Source: Neobacillus cucumis
GTDB lineage: Bacteria > Bacillota > Bacilli > Bacillales > Cytobacillaceae
Length of the DNA stretch: 64,000 nucleotides
Reading direction: 5' to 3'
NCBI RefSeq assembly: GCF_016908975.1
Contig: NZ_JAFBEX010000014.1
Location: 102,844 to 166,843 of the forward strand
The translations under genes and the position numbers were made by a program. The notes under the pieces are model-generated. The model saw only the letters and a list, made by a program, of their open reading frames with translations, ran no database searches and had not been told where the DNA came from. This document shows, one piece after another, positions 21,329 through 30,419 of the stretch. The first letter of the stretch is position 1. Each line of letters begins with the position of its first letter.

Positions 21329-22432
21329 ATGACAAAAACACTTACAAAAGCACCTTTCAAAGCTGATCATGTCGGAAGCTTCCTTCGCCCAGAGCGATTG
21401 AAACAAGCACGTCTTCAAAAAGAAAACGGAGAAATCACAGCTGAACAGCTTCGTGCGATAGAAGATGAAGAGATCATTAAATTAGTAGAAAAACAAAAGG
21501 AAGTGGGTCTTTCAGCGGTAACAGATGGAGAATTCCGCCGTGCCTGGTGGCATTTTGACTTCCTTGCAGGACTTGAGGGCGTAGAGCTTTATGAAGCTGA
21601 ACAGGGAATTCAATTTCACGGTGTCCAAACAAAAGCTCACGGACTAAAGGTAAATGGCAAGCTTGATTTTGTGACGCACTCATTTATTGATGACTACAAA
21701 TTCTTGCATAGCATCAAGGGTGACCATGTCGCAAAATTCACTATCCCTAGCCCGAATATGCTTTTCTTTAGAGGGACGATTGAAGAAGCAGTTTATCCTG
21801 ATAAAGACGTATTCTTTGATGATTTAATTAAAGCCTACCAAAAAGCGATCCAAGCATTTTATGATGCAGGCTGCCGCTATTTGCAATTAGATGATACTTC
21901 TTGGGCGGTGTTCTTCTCTGAGCAAGGTCATAAGCAGATTGCTGAAAAAGGCTATACTCCTGAAGAGTTAATTAAGATTTTCACTCGTGCGATTAACGAA
22001 TCGATCGCTAACAAACCAGAGGATATGGTGATTACGATGCATATCTGCCGTGGAAACTTTAAATCTACTTATACCGCAAGCGGTGGTTATGATAATGCAT
22101 CTGAATATATCTTTGGCCAATTAAATTTAGACGGCTTATTCTTAGAATTTGATGACGAGCGTTCTGGTGGCTTTGCTCCGCTTCAACACGTAAATCGTAA
22201 AGATCTACAAATCGTCCTAGGACTAATCACTTCGAAGTTTGGGGATTTAGAAGATCCTGAGCTAATCAAAGCACGTATCGCTGAAGCGGCTAAGTATGTT
22301 GATTTAGACCAACTATGCCTAAGCCCGCAATGCGGATTCTCCTCTACCGAAGACGGAAACCTACTAACCGAAGAACAACAATGGGAAAAAATGAAACATG
22401 TCATCTCCATTGCGAATGATGTGTGGAAATAG
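21329..22432 (+). CDS. MetE-like methyltransferase (YxjG/YxjH-type, cobalamin-independent methionine synthase family)
   Basis: A 367-residue protein with the C-terminal, zinc-binding MetE fold only. RLKQARLQ and DGEFRRAWWHFDFL at the start and HICRGNFKS plus LSPQCGFSS near the end carry His and Cys zinc ligands. Such single-domain enzymes transfer a methyl group to homocysteine or a similar thiol. The ATG at 21329 has AAGGAG eight bases upstream. I see no S-box or T-box in the 250 bases before it. A REP starts 9 bases after the stop and a terminator follows. Confidence 0.85.
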   Translation: MTKTLTKAPFKADHVGSFLRPERLKQARLQKENGEITAEQLRAIEDEEIIKLVEKQKEVGLSAVTDGEFRRAWWHFDFLAGLEGVELYEAEQGIQFHGVQTKAHGLKVNGKLDFVTHSFIDDYKFLHSIKGDHVAKFTIPSPNMLFFRGTIEEAVYPDKDVFFDDLIKAYQKAIQAFYDAGCRYLQLDDTSWAVFFSEQGHKQIAEKGYTPEELIKIFTRAINESIANKPEDMVITMHICRGNFKSTYTASGGYDNASEYIFGQLNLDGLFLEFDDERSGGFAPLQHVNRKDLQIVLGLITSKFGDLEDPELIKARIAEAAKYVDLDQLCLSPQCGFSSTEDGNLLTEEQQWEKMKHVISIANDVWK

Positions 22433-22440
22433 GAGCACAG

Positions 22441-22537
22441 GGAGCACGGGGACGGTTCTCTTGATTCCTGTGGAAGCGCGGGAAGCGCGGGGACGGTTCT
22501 TCTGATTCCGAATCATAAGAACCGTCCCCATGATTCT
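22441..22537. repeat. REP half-unit plus full palindrome
   Basis: Direct half at 22447-22469, then a full palindrome at 22488-22537 with inner GATTCC/GAATCA and outer box ATGATTC. Lies between the MetE-like stop and its terminator. Confidence 0.9.
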
Positions 22538-22554
22538 GCCCGTTTCCCCAAACC

Positions 22555-22592
22555 GCAAAAAAACCTGAAGCATGGTGTGCTTCAGGTTTTTT
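22555..22592. terminator. Bidirectional terminator
   Basis: Stem AAAAAACCTGAAGCA / TGCTTCAGGTTTTTT between convergent genes at 22432 and 22615. Confidence 0.85.
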
Positions 22593-22614
22593 GCTTTGTC
22601 AATATTACCGTATT

Positions 22615-23979
22615 TTAATAGACTGTTACAAATACAGACTTACTTTGATTGTAGGCGTTATCCATAGCAATCACTTCAAGTTGTGCCCCTTTGGTCTGTT
22701 TCGTAATTGCTACGGTAAATTTCCCGTAGGTATCAACTGTTGCGGTTCCAAGTAATGTTGTTCCTCGATAAATATAAATTTTGGATCCTTTTTCACCTGT
22801 ACCCGTTACATTAGTTGAAGTATACGTTACTTTATTGACAGTCGGAGCTGCAGGCGGAGTCTTGTCCAATACAGTTAAATTGGTTGAACTTTGGTTCCCT
22901 GCCTTATCAGTGGCATAAACCGTTAAGGTGGTGCCCGCCTTTTGTACAGCCGTCAGTTTAAGAGTAAAATAACCTGAACTGTTAGCTGCTCCACTTGCTA
23001 AAACAGTACTGCCGACTTTGATGGTTACAGTTGCATTTGCTTCCGTATTACCTGTGACAATCGTTTGATTATCTCCAACGCTATTAACAGTTGGTTTGAC
23101 CGGCGGAGTTTTGTCCGTAACCGTAACCGTCACGTTTCCGCTTTTGTTTCCAGCGGCATCCTGGGCATAAAAGGTCAAGGTTGTCCCCGCCTTTTGAGGT
23201 GAGATGGAAATACTAAAGCTTCCAGATGAATTCGCCTTACCACTGCCAATTGTTGACGTTCCTAATTTCGCATAGACAGTGGAATTTGCTTCTGCCGTCC
23301 CAGAAATCGTCGTATCCTTATCACTGACAGCTTTGACAATTGGATTGGCTGGCGGAGTAGTATCAGCTATTACATAATAAGGATTTTTCACTTGGAAAAG
23401 TGTTGTATCGGAATAATATGTATCATAAATTGAATCTGCAACACCTAATCTCATATAGATATATGGTTGATCGCTAAATGTCGATTTTGAAACATAGGAA
23501 TGTAGATTAACGGTTTGATAGCCAGATGTATCAAATTGGGTATAGCCAGCATACGCCAAAGTACCACCATTATTTTTGTAAAACTCAATGGATGTAATTG
23601 CATCTTTTAGATAGTAATAATCGGTAGAATCGGTGACTTGAATGTCCATCAAATCGGTTGTGTAGCTTGATACACTTCCAAAAGTAATCGTATGTATGGT
23701 ATCCCAACTATCATACAAGTAATCTACGAATTGCCCATTGGTGACGAGTTTGTAATCTCCCGGGCTCGTATAAGATTGAGTTTGAACCTTGGATTTAATC
23801 AGTGGACTTTTCGGTGCAGTGGTAATCATCGACTTACCAAATGACTTGAACGGCTGACCGATTGGTTCACCCGCTGGTTTAATCTGCTTGGCAGTAGTTT
23901 CCCCAAATGCAACAGAAGGAAGAATAGCAAATAAGCAAACCACTACAAAACTACAAAAAAATGTTTTTAAAGCCTTCAC
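22615..23979 (-). CDS. Secreted protein with three bacterial Ig-like domains
   Basis: A 454-residue protein with a signal peptide (MKALKTFFCSFVVVCLFAI then a VAFGETT cleavage region). Residues ~60-210 form a YD-rich beta domain; residues ~210-454 hold three Big-type repeats opening with DTTPPANP, DKTPPVKP and DKTPPAAP and closing with TFYAQDAAGNKSG-type ends. These modules usually extend an adhesin or enzyme from the wall. No enzyme domain, LPxTG or SLH anchor is visible, so it is probably secreted or loosely wall-bound. Function unknown. Confidence 0.75.
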   Translation of the reverse strand: MKALKTFFCSFVVVCLFAILPSVAFGETTAKQIKPAGEPIGQPFKSFGKSMITTAPKSPLIKSKVQTQSYTSPGDYKLVTNGQFVDYLYDSWDTIHTITFGSVSSYTTDLMDIQVTDSTDYYYLKDAITSIEFYKNNGGTLAYAGYTQFDTSGYQTVNLHSYVSKSTFSDQPYIYMRLGVADSIYDTYYSDTTLFQVKNPYYVIADTTPPANPIVKAVSDKDTTISGTAEANSTVYAKLGTSTIGSGKANSSGSFSISISPQKAGTTLTFYAQDAAGNKSGNVTVTVTDKTPPVKPTVNSVGDNQTIVTGNTEANATVTIKVGSTVLASGAANSSGYFTLKLTAVQKAGTTLTVYATDKAGNQSSTNLTVLDKTPPAAPTVNKVTYTSTNVTGTGEKGSKIYIYRGTTLLGTATVDTYGKFTVAITKQTKGAQLEVIAMDNAYNQSKSVFVTVY

Positions 23980-24085
23980 ACTTATTCATCTCCTTTTCTC
24001 CTCCTATTTTACCAATCAGTAGTAAAATTGTCTGTAATTATTTTGAAAAAATTTATTTTTTTTAGGACTATATTACCAATTAAAT

Positions 24086-24168
24086 AAGGACGGTTCTCCT
24101 GCTTCCAAAGGAAGCAGGAGAACCGTCCTTATGATTCCCAGAATCAAGAGAACCGTCCCCATGATTTT
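24086..24168. repeat. REP palindrome plus half-unit reaching into the DUF624 gene
   Basis: Perfect hairpin AAGGACGGTTCTCCTGCTTCC with loop AAA (24087-24131), showing paired changes in the outer arm (AAGG with CCTT instead of GGGG with CCCC). A further right half at 24141-24168 supplies the last six codons and stop of the neighbouring gene. Confidence 0.9.
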
Positions 24169-24782
24169 GATTGGATCTTTGGTAATCTCTCAACCTTATC
24201 AAATGCAATCATTGAAAATCGGAACGATACCATTGAAACAGGTACAACGATAACAAAAATCGTAAATGGCGCATAATACAGGATCATTCCTGCCCCAATC
24301 CACATCAGGATAATGGCGAAGGTTGTTTTCGCATCAATAACGGAAAACGTAAATGCTTGCTTAATTAGTTCCAAACCTTTTGTTTGATAATGAACCATAA
24401 TCGAAAACAACATACTACTAGTTAATAGATAAAGAATAAACGCCGTTACGGTTACAACAATCAGCATAATCTTTACGATACTCTGAACTTGCAAGAAAAA
24501 GTATGCATCCAACACAAGCAACATGCCAAGGAATTGCCAAAGGGTTCCCACCATCAATCCTTGTTTAAAAAATAATCGATATTCAAGGATAAAACTCCGA
24601 ATGACACTTTCATCCTTGTACAAATGCCACTTTCGGATGACCGCATACATTGCAGCGGTGGAAGGTCCAATCGTCAAAACGGGCATAAAACTAAGAACCC
24701 ATAAGACATTTAGGATGATGATATTCGTAACGGTTTTTAAGAATAAAGAGGTTTTTCCTTCCCAAGGATTCATGGTTGTCAC
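24144..24782 (-). CDS. DUF624/YesL-family membrane protein
   Basis: A 212-residue protein with about five membrane segments (NIIILNVLWVLSFMPVLTIGPS is the family signature). DUF624 proteins accompany CUT1 sugar ABC importers in Firmicutes; their role is unsettled. It is the last gene of the fructan module, 6 bp after the GH32 enzyme. Its C-terminus SWGRFS and TGA come from a REP half-unit, so insertion of the repeat has replaced or extended the native end. Confidence 0.8.
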   Translation of the reverse strand: MTTMNPWEGKTSLFLKTVTNIIILNVLWVLSFMPVLTIGPSTAAMYAVIRKWHLYKDESVIRSFILEYRLFFKQGLMVGTLWQFLGMLLVLDAYFFLQVQSIVKIMLIVVTVTAFILYLLTSSMLFSIMVHYQTKGLELIKQAFTFSVIDAKTTFAIILMWIGAGMILYYAPFTIFVIVVPVSMVSFRFSMIAFDKVERLPKIQSKSWGRFS

Positions 24783-24788
24783 CCTTTC

Positions 24789-26210
24789 TTACTTCCAGGT
24801 AGATTCAAGTTGATAGATAGCTGCATTCCCTAACCTAACTTCTCCATCCACAGCCTTATACTCTAACGTAAATGGAGATTCTAACGGAAAGAAAATCTCA
24901 GTCATAACACGAATTCCTCCATTGACAAACAGTTCAACAGAAGTCTTATCAAGAATAAATGTGAAATCCTCTAACACTGCTAAGGGCATCGTATCTACGC
25001 TCGCGAATTTCTCGGAGAAAGATACTTGACCGCTGTTTCTCCGGTCAATTCTTACTTCTTTTCCAATCTTATCAAAAACAATCTCCAGCTGTTCCTGTTC
25101 ACCTTTAAACGAAATCACAAACTCAGATGCCGTACTCTCGAGCACATTTGCTTTAGCAAATAATTGGCGGACATCCAATTTCAGTTGATAGGATTCACTA
25201 GTTCGAAGCGTTAATGTTTCATCAGATAAAAGGGCCTCTTTATATAAAGGAGAAAGGTCAATCGGATTCTGAACCAACCTTAGCTCCCCGTCAACTCTAA
25301 GCAATCCTAATTTTCTTGGGATCGACATCGCACTTCTAAAAGGAGCGGATGGAACTTCTCTGGCATATTGCCAATTACTCATCCAGCCAATCCAAATCGG
25401 TTCAGGGAGATTACTCCAGGTTACCGCTGCATAGAAGTCACGGCCAAAATCGGCCCATTTCACAACATCCTTTGCATCATCACAAATAAACTCTACGCCA
25501 TTGAATTCGCCAACAAAATACTGGACAACAGACCCGCCATTCGGTCCGCCTGGATTAATACTTACAATCAATACCCATTTCTGTTGGACTTCCCCTTCAA
25601 CCGGCAGTGGAATCAAGTCTGGGCACTCCCAAACTCCGCCATGGGCACCATGTTCACTGCCAAATGCCGAAAGATGCTCCCAATCAATTAGGTTTGGCGA
25701 GCCATAAAAACGAATACAATTTCCACTCGCAAGCGACATCACCCATTTTTGTGACTCTTCATGCCAAAATACCTTCGGGTCACGGAAATCCTTTTCCCCT
25801 GGATTAGCTATAACCGGATTCCCGTCATACTTAACCCAAGTCCTTCCTCTGTCATTGGAATAAGCAATGCTTTGCTTTTCATTGTCTTCGCCGTGATGCG
25901 TGAAAATCGCCACCATCACATCTTCATCCGACGTTTTTAAGCCACTCGTATTGTGTTGATCGATAACCGCACTACCTGAAAAAATTTGTCCTAGCTCATC
26001 TGGATAAAGTGCGATCGGCAGCTCCTCCCAATGCAGCAAGTCCTTACTGACGGCATGACCCCAATGCATGGGCCCCCAAACCATGCTATGTGGATGATAT
26101 TGATAAAAAAGATGGTACTCCCCTTTGTAATAAACCAAACCATTAGGATCATTCATCCAATTCTCTTTTGGACTAAAGTGAAGCTGGGGCCGATATTGTT
26201 CATTATACAT
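24789..26210 (-). CDS. Glycoside hydrolase family 32 (sucrose/fructan hydrolase), intracellular
   Basis: A 473-residue GH32 enzyme. The nucleophile motif is WMNDPNG (near residue 18), the RDP motif is FRDPKVFW and the acid/base motif WECPDL. These three acidic residues define retaining beta-fructosidases, and a beta-sandwich follows the five-bladed propeller. No signal peptide, so it acts on imported sucrose or short fructans. The ATG at 26210 has GAGGTG six bases upstream and overlaps the end of the broken fructokinase. It is near the end of the ABC-importer operon. Confidence 0.92.
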   Translation of the reverse strand: MYNEQYRPQLHFSPKENWMNDPNGLVYYKGEYHLFYQYHPHSMVWGPMHWGHAVSKDLLHWEELPIALYPDELGQIFSGSAVIDQHNTSGLKTSDEDVMVAIFTHHGEDNEKQSIAYSNDRGRTWVKYDGNPVIANPGEKDFRDPKVFWHEESQKWVMSLASGNCIRFYGSPNLIDWEHLSAFGSEHGAHGGVWECPDLIPLPVEGEVQQKWVLIVSINPGGPNGGSVVQYFVGEFNGVEFICDDAKDVVKWADFGRDFYAAVTWSNLPEPIWIGWMSNWQYAREVPSAPFRSAMSIPRKLGLLRVDGELRLVQNPIDLSPLYKEALLSDETLTLRTSESYQLKLDVRQLFAKANVLESTASEFVISFKGEQEQLEIVFDKIGKEVRIDRRNSGQVSFSEKFASVDTMPLAVLEDFTFILDKTSVELFVNGGIRVMTEIFFPLESPFTLEYKAVDGEVRLGNAAIYQLESTWK

Positions 26211-26970
26211 TTTGAACACCTCTGACTAATTTTTCTAATTCATCCAAAGTAGGTACCACACTAAACCCGCCCTTTATGGTGGTGGAATAGGCAGCCACAG
26301 TATTCGCAAATTGTAGGATTTCCGATAAGTCCTGCTCTGTTAAATCGCCAATAGACTTCCTCTTAATCAAAAACTGATGAAGGACGGATGCCATGAAGGA
26401 ATCTCCAGCACCTGTCGTATCCACTGGCTGAACATGAAGCCCTTCTTGTCTTATCACGGGGGAAGATGATATGAAAAAAGCGGCAGAGATGCTAGCAAAA
26501 GATTATCAAATTTCCTTGTTGTTTTTGACTAAAGGAAAAGATGGTTCTCTAGCCATTTGTAACGGAAGGGTGCTTGAGAAGTGAAATACCTCTGCCTCTT
26601 GGATTAAGTTCCTATTAATCTCATCTTTTGTTAAAAGCTGGTCCGCCCCTGGGTTTCGGATAAAATCAAAGGTCCGATTTTTACTTTCATCCAAGGATAC
26701 AATCGCTACGGTTGTTGGGGCCGAGCCATCGGTGATGATATAGTCGGCATTGATATTGGCACCTTTTACTTTTTTCTTTAAAAAATGGCCAAAAGCATCG
26801 TTTCCTACCTTTGAAATATAAGCAGTCGAGTGTCCCCATTTAGCTAATCCAGACAGCACATTAAGCGGGGCACCCCCTGCCTTTGCCTCATAAGCAGGGG
26901 TATCTGATGTATAGTCATGGTGGGGAATCAAATCAATTAGTAATTCCCCAAGTGATACAACCTTGTACAT
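26203..26970 (-). pseudogene. PfkB-family fructokinase broken by an internal inversion and deletion
   Basis: The first 154 codons (26506-26970) are an intact N-terminal fructokinase (VSLGELLIDLIP, GGAPLNVLSGLAKWG, NPGADQLL, EVFHFSS). The last part (26203-26457) carries the PfkB signature VDTTGAGDSFMA. The stretch between, 26453-26581, only makes sense on the plus strand, where it reads TGEDDMKKAAEM...FLTKGKDGSLAICNG, a normal mid-gene fructokinase segment. That block has been flipped and about 70-80 codons before it are missing. The product cannot be an active kinase; fructose phosphorylation must be done elsewhere. Confidence 0.85.
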
Positions 26971-26987
26971 ACGGCTTTCCTCCTTTA

Positions 26988-27833
26988 TTAGCCTTTCACA
27001 CCACTAGAAGTGATTCCTTGAACATAGTAGCGTTGGAAAAATAAGAAAATCAAAATAACCGGAATCGTCGTCAACGTAAGGGCAGCCATGATTTGGCCAT
27101 ATTGAATGTTATTATCCGTAAATAGATACTGAATTCCAATTTGCACCGTTTGGATTGACTGGTCAGTGGCAACAATAAGCGGCCACATAAAGTCACTCCA
27201 ATGGGTAACAAAGGTCAATATGGCTGCTGTCGCAAACACCGGTTTGGAATTCGGAACGACGATTTTGATAAAGGTTTGCCAAGGTGTCGCACCATCAATT
27301 TGGGCAGCCTCTTCCAATTCCTTTGGAAAGCCCATGAAAAATTGTCTGAACAAAAAGATATTAAACGCACTCGCAATAAATGGAACAATCAATGCTGGAT
27401 ATTGATTAATCCAGCCAAACTTATTGACCACAATATAAAGAGGGATTAAAACACTTTCGAATGGAACAACATACAAAGCAATGATGATCAATAAGACAAA
27501 GTCACTGCCAGGAAATTTTAATTTGACGAGTGCATATGCACAAATAGAGTTGACAATTGTACCTAATAGCACAATCATTCCCACTGTAAATAAACTGTTG
27601 CCCATATAATGGAAAAAGTTAATATTATCAGAGAATAGGATTTTTCTAAAGTTATCAAACGTCGTTTGTTTCGGGATAAAAGCTTGAAAGCCCATATCTT
27701 TAAAAATCAAGGTTTCAGGTTTGATTGACGCGATAATCATCCAAAGGAGCGGGGAAATAAACAAAAACCCAAGTACAAGGATGCTAAGCGTTATACCTAT
27801 TTTTCCAATACGTTTTTTTGTACGGCTTTTCAT
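26988..27833 (-). CDS. Sugar ABC transporter permease, MalG-type (CUT1)
   Basis: A 281-residue permease with six membrane segments and the EAA loop ELEEAAQIDGATPWQTFIKIVVPNSKP that docks the ATPase. It pairs with the MalF-type permease upstream (16 bp) and the lipoprotein at 28991-30262 to import a fructo-oligosaccharide or sucrose-type sugar. No ATPase gene lies nearby; a shared MsmX-like subunit elsewhere is the usual arrangement in Bacillus. Confidence 0.9.
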   Translation of the reverse strand: MKSRTKKRIGKIGITLSILVLGFLFISPLLWMIIASIKPETLIFKDMGFQAFIPKQTTFDNFRKILFSDNINFFHYMGNSLFTVGMIVLLGTIVNSICAYALVKLKFPGSDFVLLIIIALYVVPFESVLIPLYIVVNKFGWINQYPALIVPFIASAFNIFLFRQFFMGFPKELEEAAQIDGATPWQTFIKIVVPNSKPVFATAAILTFVTHWSDFMWPLIVATDQSIQTVQIGIQYLFTDNNIQYGQIMAALTLTTIPVILIFLFFQRYYVQGITSSGVKG

Positions 27834-27848
27834 CAGAAATCCACCCCT

Positions 27849-28772
27849 TTATTGTTTTAATATCTTTTTAAGCACCATGGATGTAATAAGAACAACTAAG
27901 AAAAAGACAACAGCAATCGCAGACGAATAACCAACATCGCGAAACTCGAACCCGTTTTCATAAAGCATAAAAACAAGTGTCTTTGTTGAATCGCTTGGCC
28001 CGCCGTTTGTCATGACATATGGCTGGATGAATAATCGAAAGGCTTGAATCGTTGTGATAATAAGAACAAATCCGGTAACATGCTGAATGGACGGTAGGGT
28101 GACATTTCGAAACTTCTGCCAAACATTGGCCCCATCGATGTCAGCTGCTTCATATAATTCCTCAGGTACATCTTTCAATCCTGCAAGAAAAATCATCATT
28201 TGAAACCCTGCCGCCTGCCAGATTGACATAAAGATGATGGAGTTCATTGCCTGATTGGGACTTAATAAAAACGGTTGGTTCTTAATTCCAAAAAGGTTCA
28301 AGGTATGATTAATAAGGCCACTATCCACGTTGTATAAAAAGGTCCAAAGAATCGCAACAACGACCATGGAGGTGACAACTGGACTAAAGAAAAATACACG
28401 TCCTAATGAAGCGACCTTTACCTTTTTATTAACCAAAATGGCTAAAAATAGCGCAACACCACATTGAAGCGGGACCACGAGAACAGTAAAGTATAATGTA
28501 TTTTTTAATGCGGTAAAAAAAGTCTTATCTTGGAATAGTCTTATATAATTATCTAGACCAGTAAACACTTTTTCATCGGGATTTAACATGTTGTAATTCA
28601 TAAAGCTGTACACGAATGCCAATCCGACTGGCAAGATTAAAAATGTAAATAACAAGGCCAAAGCTGGAAGAGAAAACAACACCCCTAATACTTTTTGCTG
28701 ACGCTTGTACGTCATGTGATTTTCGCGTTTATATTTAACCTGGCTTTCACCTTTTCTTACGATTGTTTCCAT
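27849..28772 (-). CDS. Sugar ABC transporter permease, MalF-type (CUT1)
   Basis: A 307-residue permease with six membrane segments and the EAA motif ELYEAADIDGANVWQKFRNVTLP. The first ~20 residues are polar; an internal ATG at 28715 is an alternative start, and neither has a strong ribosome binding site. It forms the membrane channel with the MalG-type partner. A GC-rich repeat of ~130 bp separates it from the binding-protein gene, which may set different expression of the two. Confidence 0.88.
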   Translation of the reverse strand: METIVRKGESQVKYKRENHMTYKRQQKVLGVLFSLPALALLFTFLILPVGLAFVYSFMNYNMLNPDEKVFTGLDNYIRLFQDKTFFTALKNTLYFTVLVVPLQCGVALFLAILVNKKVKVASLGRVFFFSPVVTSMVVVAILWTFLYNVDSGLINHTLNLFGIKNQPFLLSPNQAMNSIIFMSIWQAAGFQMMIFLAGLKDVPEELYEAADIDGANVWQKFRNVTLPSIQHVTGFVLIITTIQAFRLFIQPYVMTNGGPSDSTKTLVFMLYENGFEFRDVGYSSAIAVVFFLVVLITSMVLKKILKQ

Positions 28773-28793
28773 TTCTCACACCACCCTTTGTAT

Positions 28794-28925
28794 TAGAAAA
28801 GCGCAAGGCGCCGCTTATCGGCGACAAGCACAAGACGAGCCGGCCGAAAGGTTGTTTTTTAACCTTTTGGACGGATTGGCTTGTGACCTCGAGCCGATGG
28901 CGCCTGGAGCTGGACAATTCTCAAA
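28794..28925. repeat. GC-rich intergenic repeat (Bacillus-type), ~130 bp
   Basis: Much richer in G+C than its surroundings. Ends GGCGCCGCTTATCGGC and GCCGATGGCGCC are inverted repeats; inside, CACAAGACGAGCCGG and CTTGTGACCTCGAGCCG pair, around a central AAAGGTTGTTTTTTAACCTTT hairpin. Lies inside the operon between binding protein and permease. Confidence 0.7.
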
Positions 28926-28990
28926 GTCCAAATTTATACATTTTTATCTTTTGAAAAAAGGCAATCAAATGATTGCCTTTTATCTAGTTT

Positions 28991-30262
28991 TTACTTTTTT
29001 CTGTCGATTTCTTTATCGACTTCTTGTGCGACCTTATCTAATTCATCCTGTACATTACCGCCTAAGAAGATGTTTTGAACAGCTTGACCATACTTTGTCG
29101 ATAATACTGGATAAGCAGTAGTAACAGGTCTTGGATGAGCGGTATTTAATACCTGCTCTTTTAAAATGTTAAGTGGTGCTTGGTTCCATTCCGTCATGGA
29201 CTCGAATGAAGACATACGTGCTGCTGGCTTATTACTAGCTTTCGCTAACTTAATGACATTATCTTTATTCAGCATAAAGTTTAGTAGAGTTGCTGCTTCT
29301 TTCTTATGTTTTGTATTCTTTGAAATTCCCCAGTTCCAGTCACCTGATGGAGATACTTGTTCACCATCATTGCTTTTTGGATAGTAGGTGATTCCCCACT
29401 CTGTGTTAGGATAATCTTGTAATTTTCTCCATTCCCATGAACCCATTAACATCATGGCAGCTTTGCCATCTTCAAATTCAGTTGGTTTAGGCTGTAGGTT
29501 GACTAGCCCTTCTTTTGTAAACTTCTGGAGGTATTTCAATGCTTCTACTGCTTTAGGACCATTCACATAACCATCGGCTTTTGAACCATTTTTAGCAATA
29601 AAGCTACCGCCATTACTCCATACAGTTGGGCCTGTGAAATAGATAATCCATTCACCGTAATCAAGTGTCCAGTTGACACCGTAAATGCCCTTCTTTTTAT
29701 TCGTTAGCTTTTTCGCAGCGTCGTAGAATTGATCCCATGTCCAAGCATCTTCCAGTTTTGTTGGCGGCTGGATGCCCGCATCAGCTAGCATTTTTTTGTT
29801 ATAAAACAAGGCAACGGTTGATTCTGTTGGGCCAACTGTATATAACTTCCCATTAAATGTACCTTGTGTAATAATCGACTTTACAAAATCATCTTGGTTT
29901 TCAACAAGACCATCAATTGGCTGGATAATCCCGGAATCTGCATAGTTTGCGACATTCGGGCCATCCATCGCCACTAAATCCGGCAATGTATTACTTGTTG
30001 CAGCAGCTGAGACCTTATCTTCATAGGCATATTTATTTCCTCTTGGAATAAAGGTAATATCTGCTTGGATTTTCCCTTTGTACTTCTGATTAAATTCTTT
30101 AATAATTTCTTTATAGGCATCAGTTGCATCTCCCTGTGGATGCCATAATGTTAATTTAACGGCACCGCCCTCACCTGACGAAGAACTTTCCTTGCTGCTG
30201 CATGCACTTAAAATTCCTAGTAACAAAACAACAGCCATACTAATTGCTAAAAACTTTTTCAC
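28991..30262 (-). CDS. Sugar ABC transporter substrate-binding lipoprotein (CUT1)
   Basis: A 423-residue extracellular solute-binding protein. The lipobox is LGILSAC with the lipid-anchored Cys at residue 21, followed by a Ser/Gly-rich linker. The family segment KLTLWHPQGDATDAYKEIIKEFN opens the mature lobe. It should capture the sugar cleaved by the GH32 enzyme. First gene of the transport operon; two cre-like sites lie in its upstream region. Confidence 0.92.
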   Translation of the reverse strand: MKKFLAISMAVVLLLGILSACSSKESSSSGEGGAVKLTLWHPQGDATDAYKEIIKEFNQKYKGKIQADITFIPRGNKYAYEDKVSAAATSNTLPDLVAMDGPNVANYADSGIIQPIDGLVENQDDFVKSIITQGTFNGKLYTVGPTESTVALFYNKKMLADAGIQPPTKLEDAWTWDQFYDAAKKLTNKKKGIYGVNWTLDYGEWIIYFTGPTVWSNGGSFIAKNGSKADGYVNGPKAVEALKYLQKFTKEGLVNLQPKPTEFEDGKAAMMLMGSWEWRKLQDYPNTEWGITYYPKSNDGEQVSPSGDWNWGISKNTKHKKEAATLLNFMLNKDNVIKLAKASNKPAARMSSFESMTEWNQAPLNILKEQVLNTAHPRPVTTAYPVLSTKYGQAVQNIFLGGNVQDELDKVAQEVDKEIDRKK

Positions 30263-30288
30263 CTAATTTTCCCCCTTTGCCTTTTGAT

Positions 30289-30333
30289 AAAGCGTTTCCA
30301 TGCATTAAGAATAAAACATTTAAATCGCTTTCA
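30289..30333 (-). promoter_or_regulatory. Two cre-like (CcpA) sites upstream of the binding-protein gene
   Basis: Minus-strand TGAAAGCGATTTAA (30320-30333) matches the cre consensus at 8 of 9 fixed positions. ATGGAAACGCTTTATC (30289-30304) is a looser match with a shifted right end. Catabolite repression of a fructan operon is expected. Confidence 0.5.
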
Positions 30334-30386
30334 AAATGTGACAATCCTCTTATCAATGTTTAAATTTCTACTTTTATAAAACTAGA

Positions 30387-30419
30387 CAAAAAAAAGTCCC
30401 CCATCATAAATGAGAGACT
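30387..30419 (-). terminator. Terminator of the two-component operon
   Basis: Stem AGTCTCTCA / TGGGGGACT with several G-U pairs, followed by eight T on the minus strand, at the response regulator stop. Confidence 0.75.
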
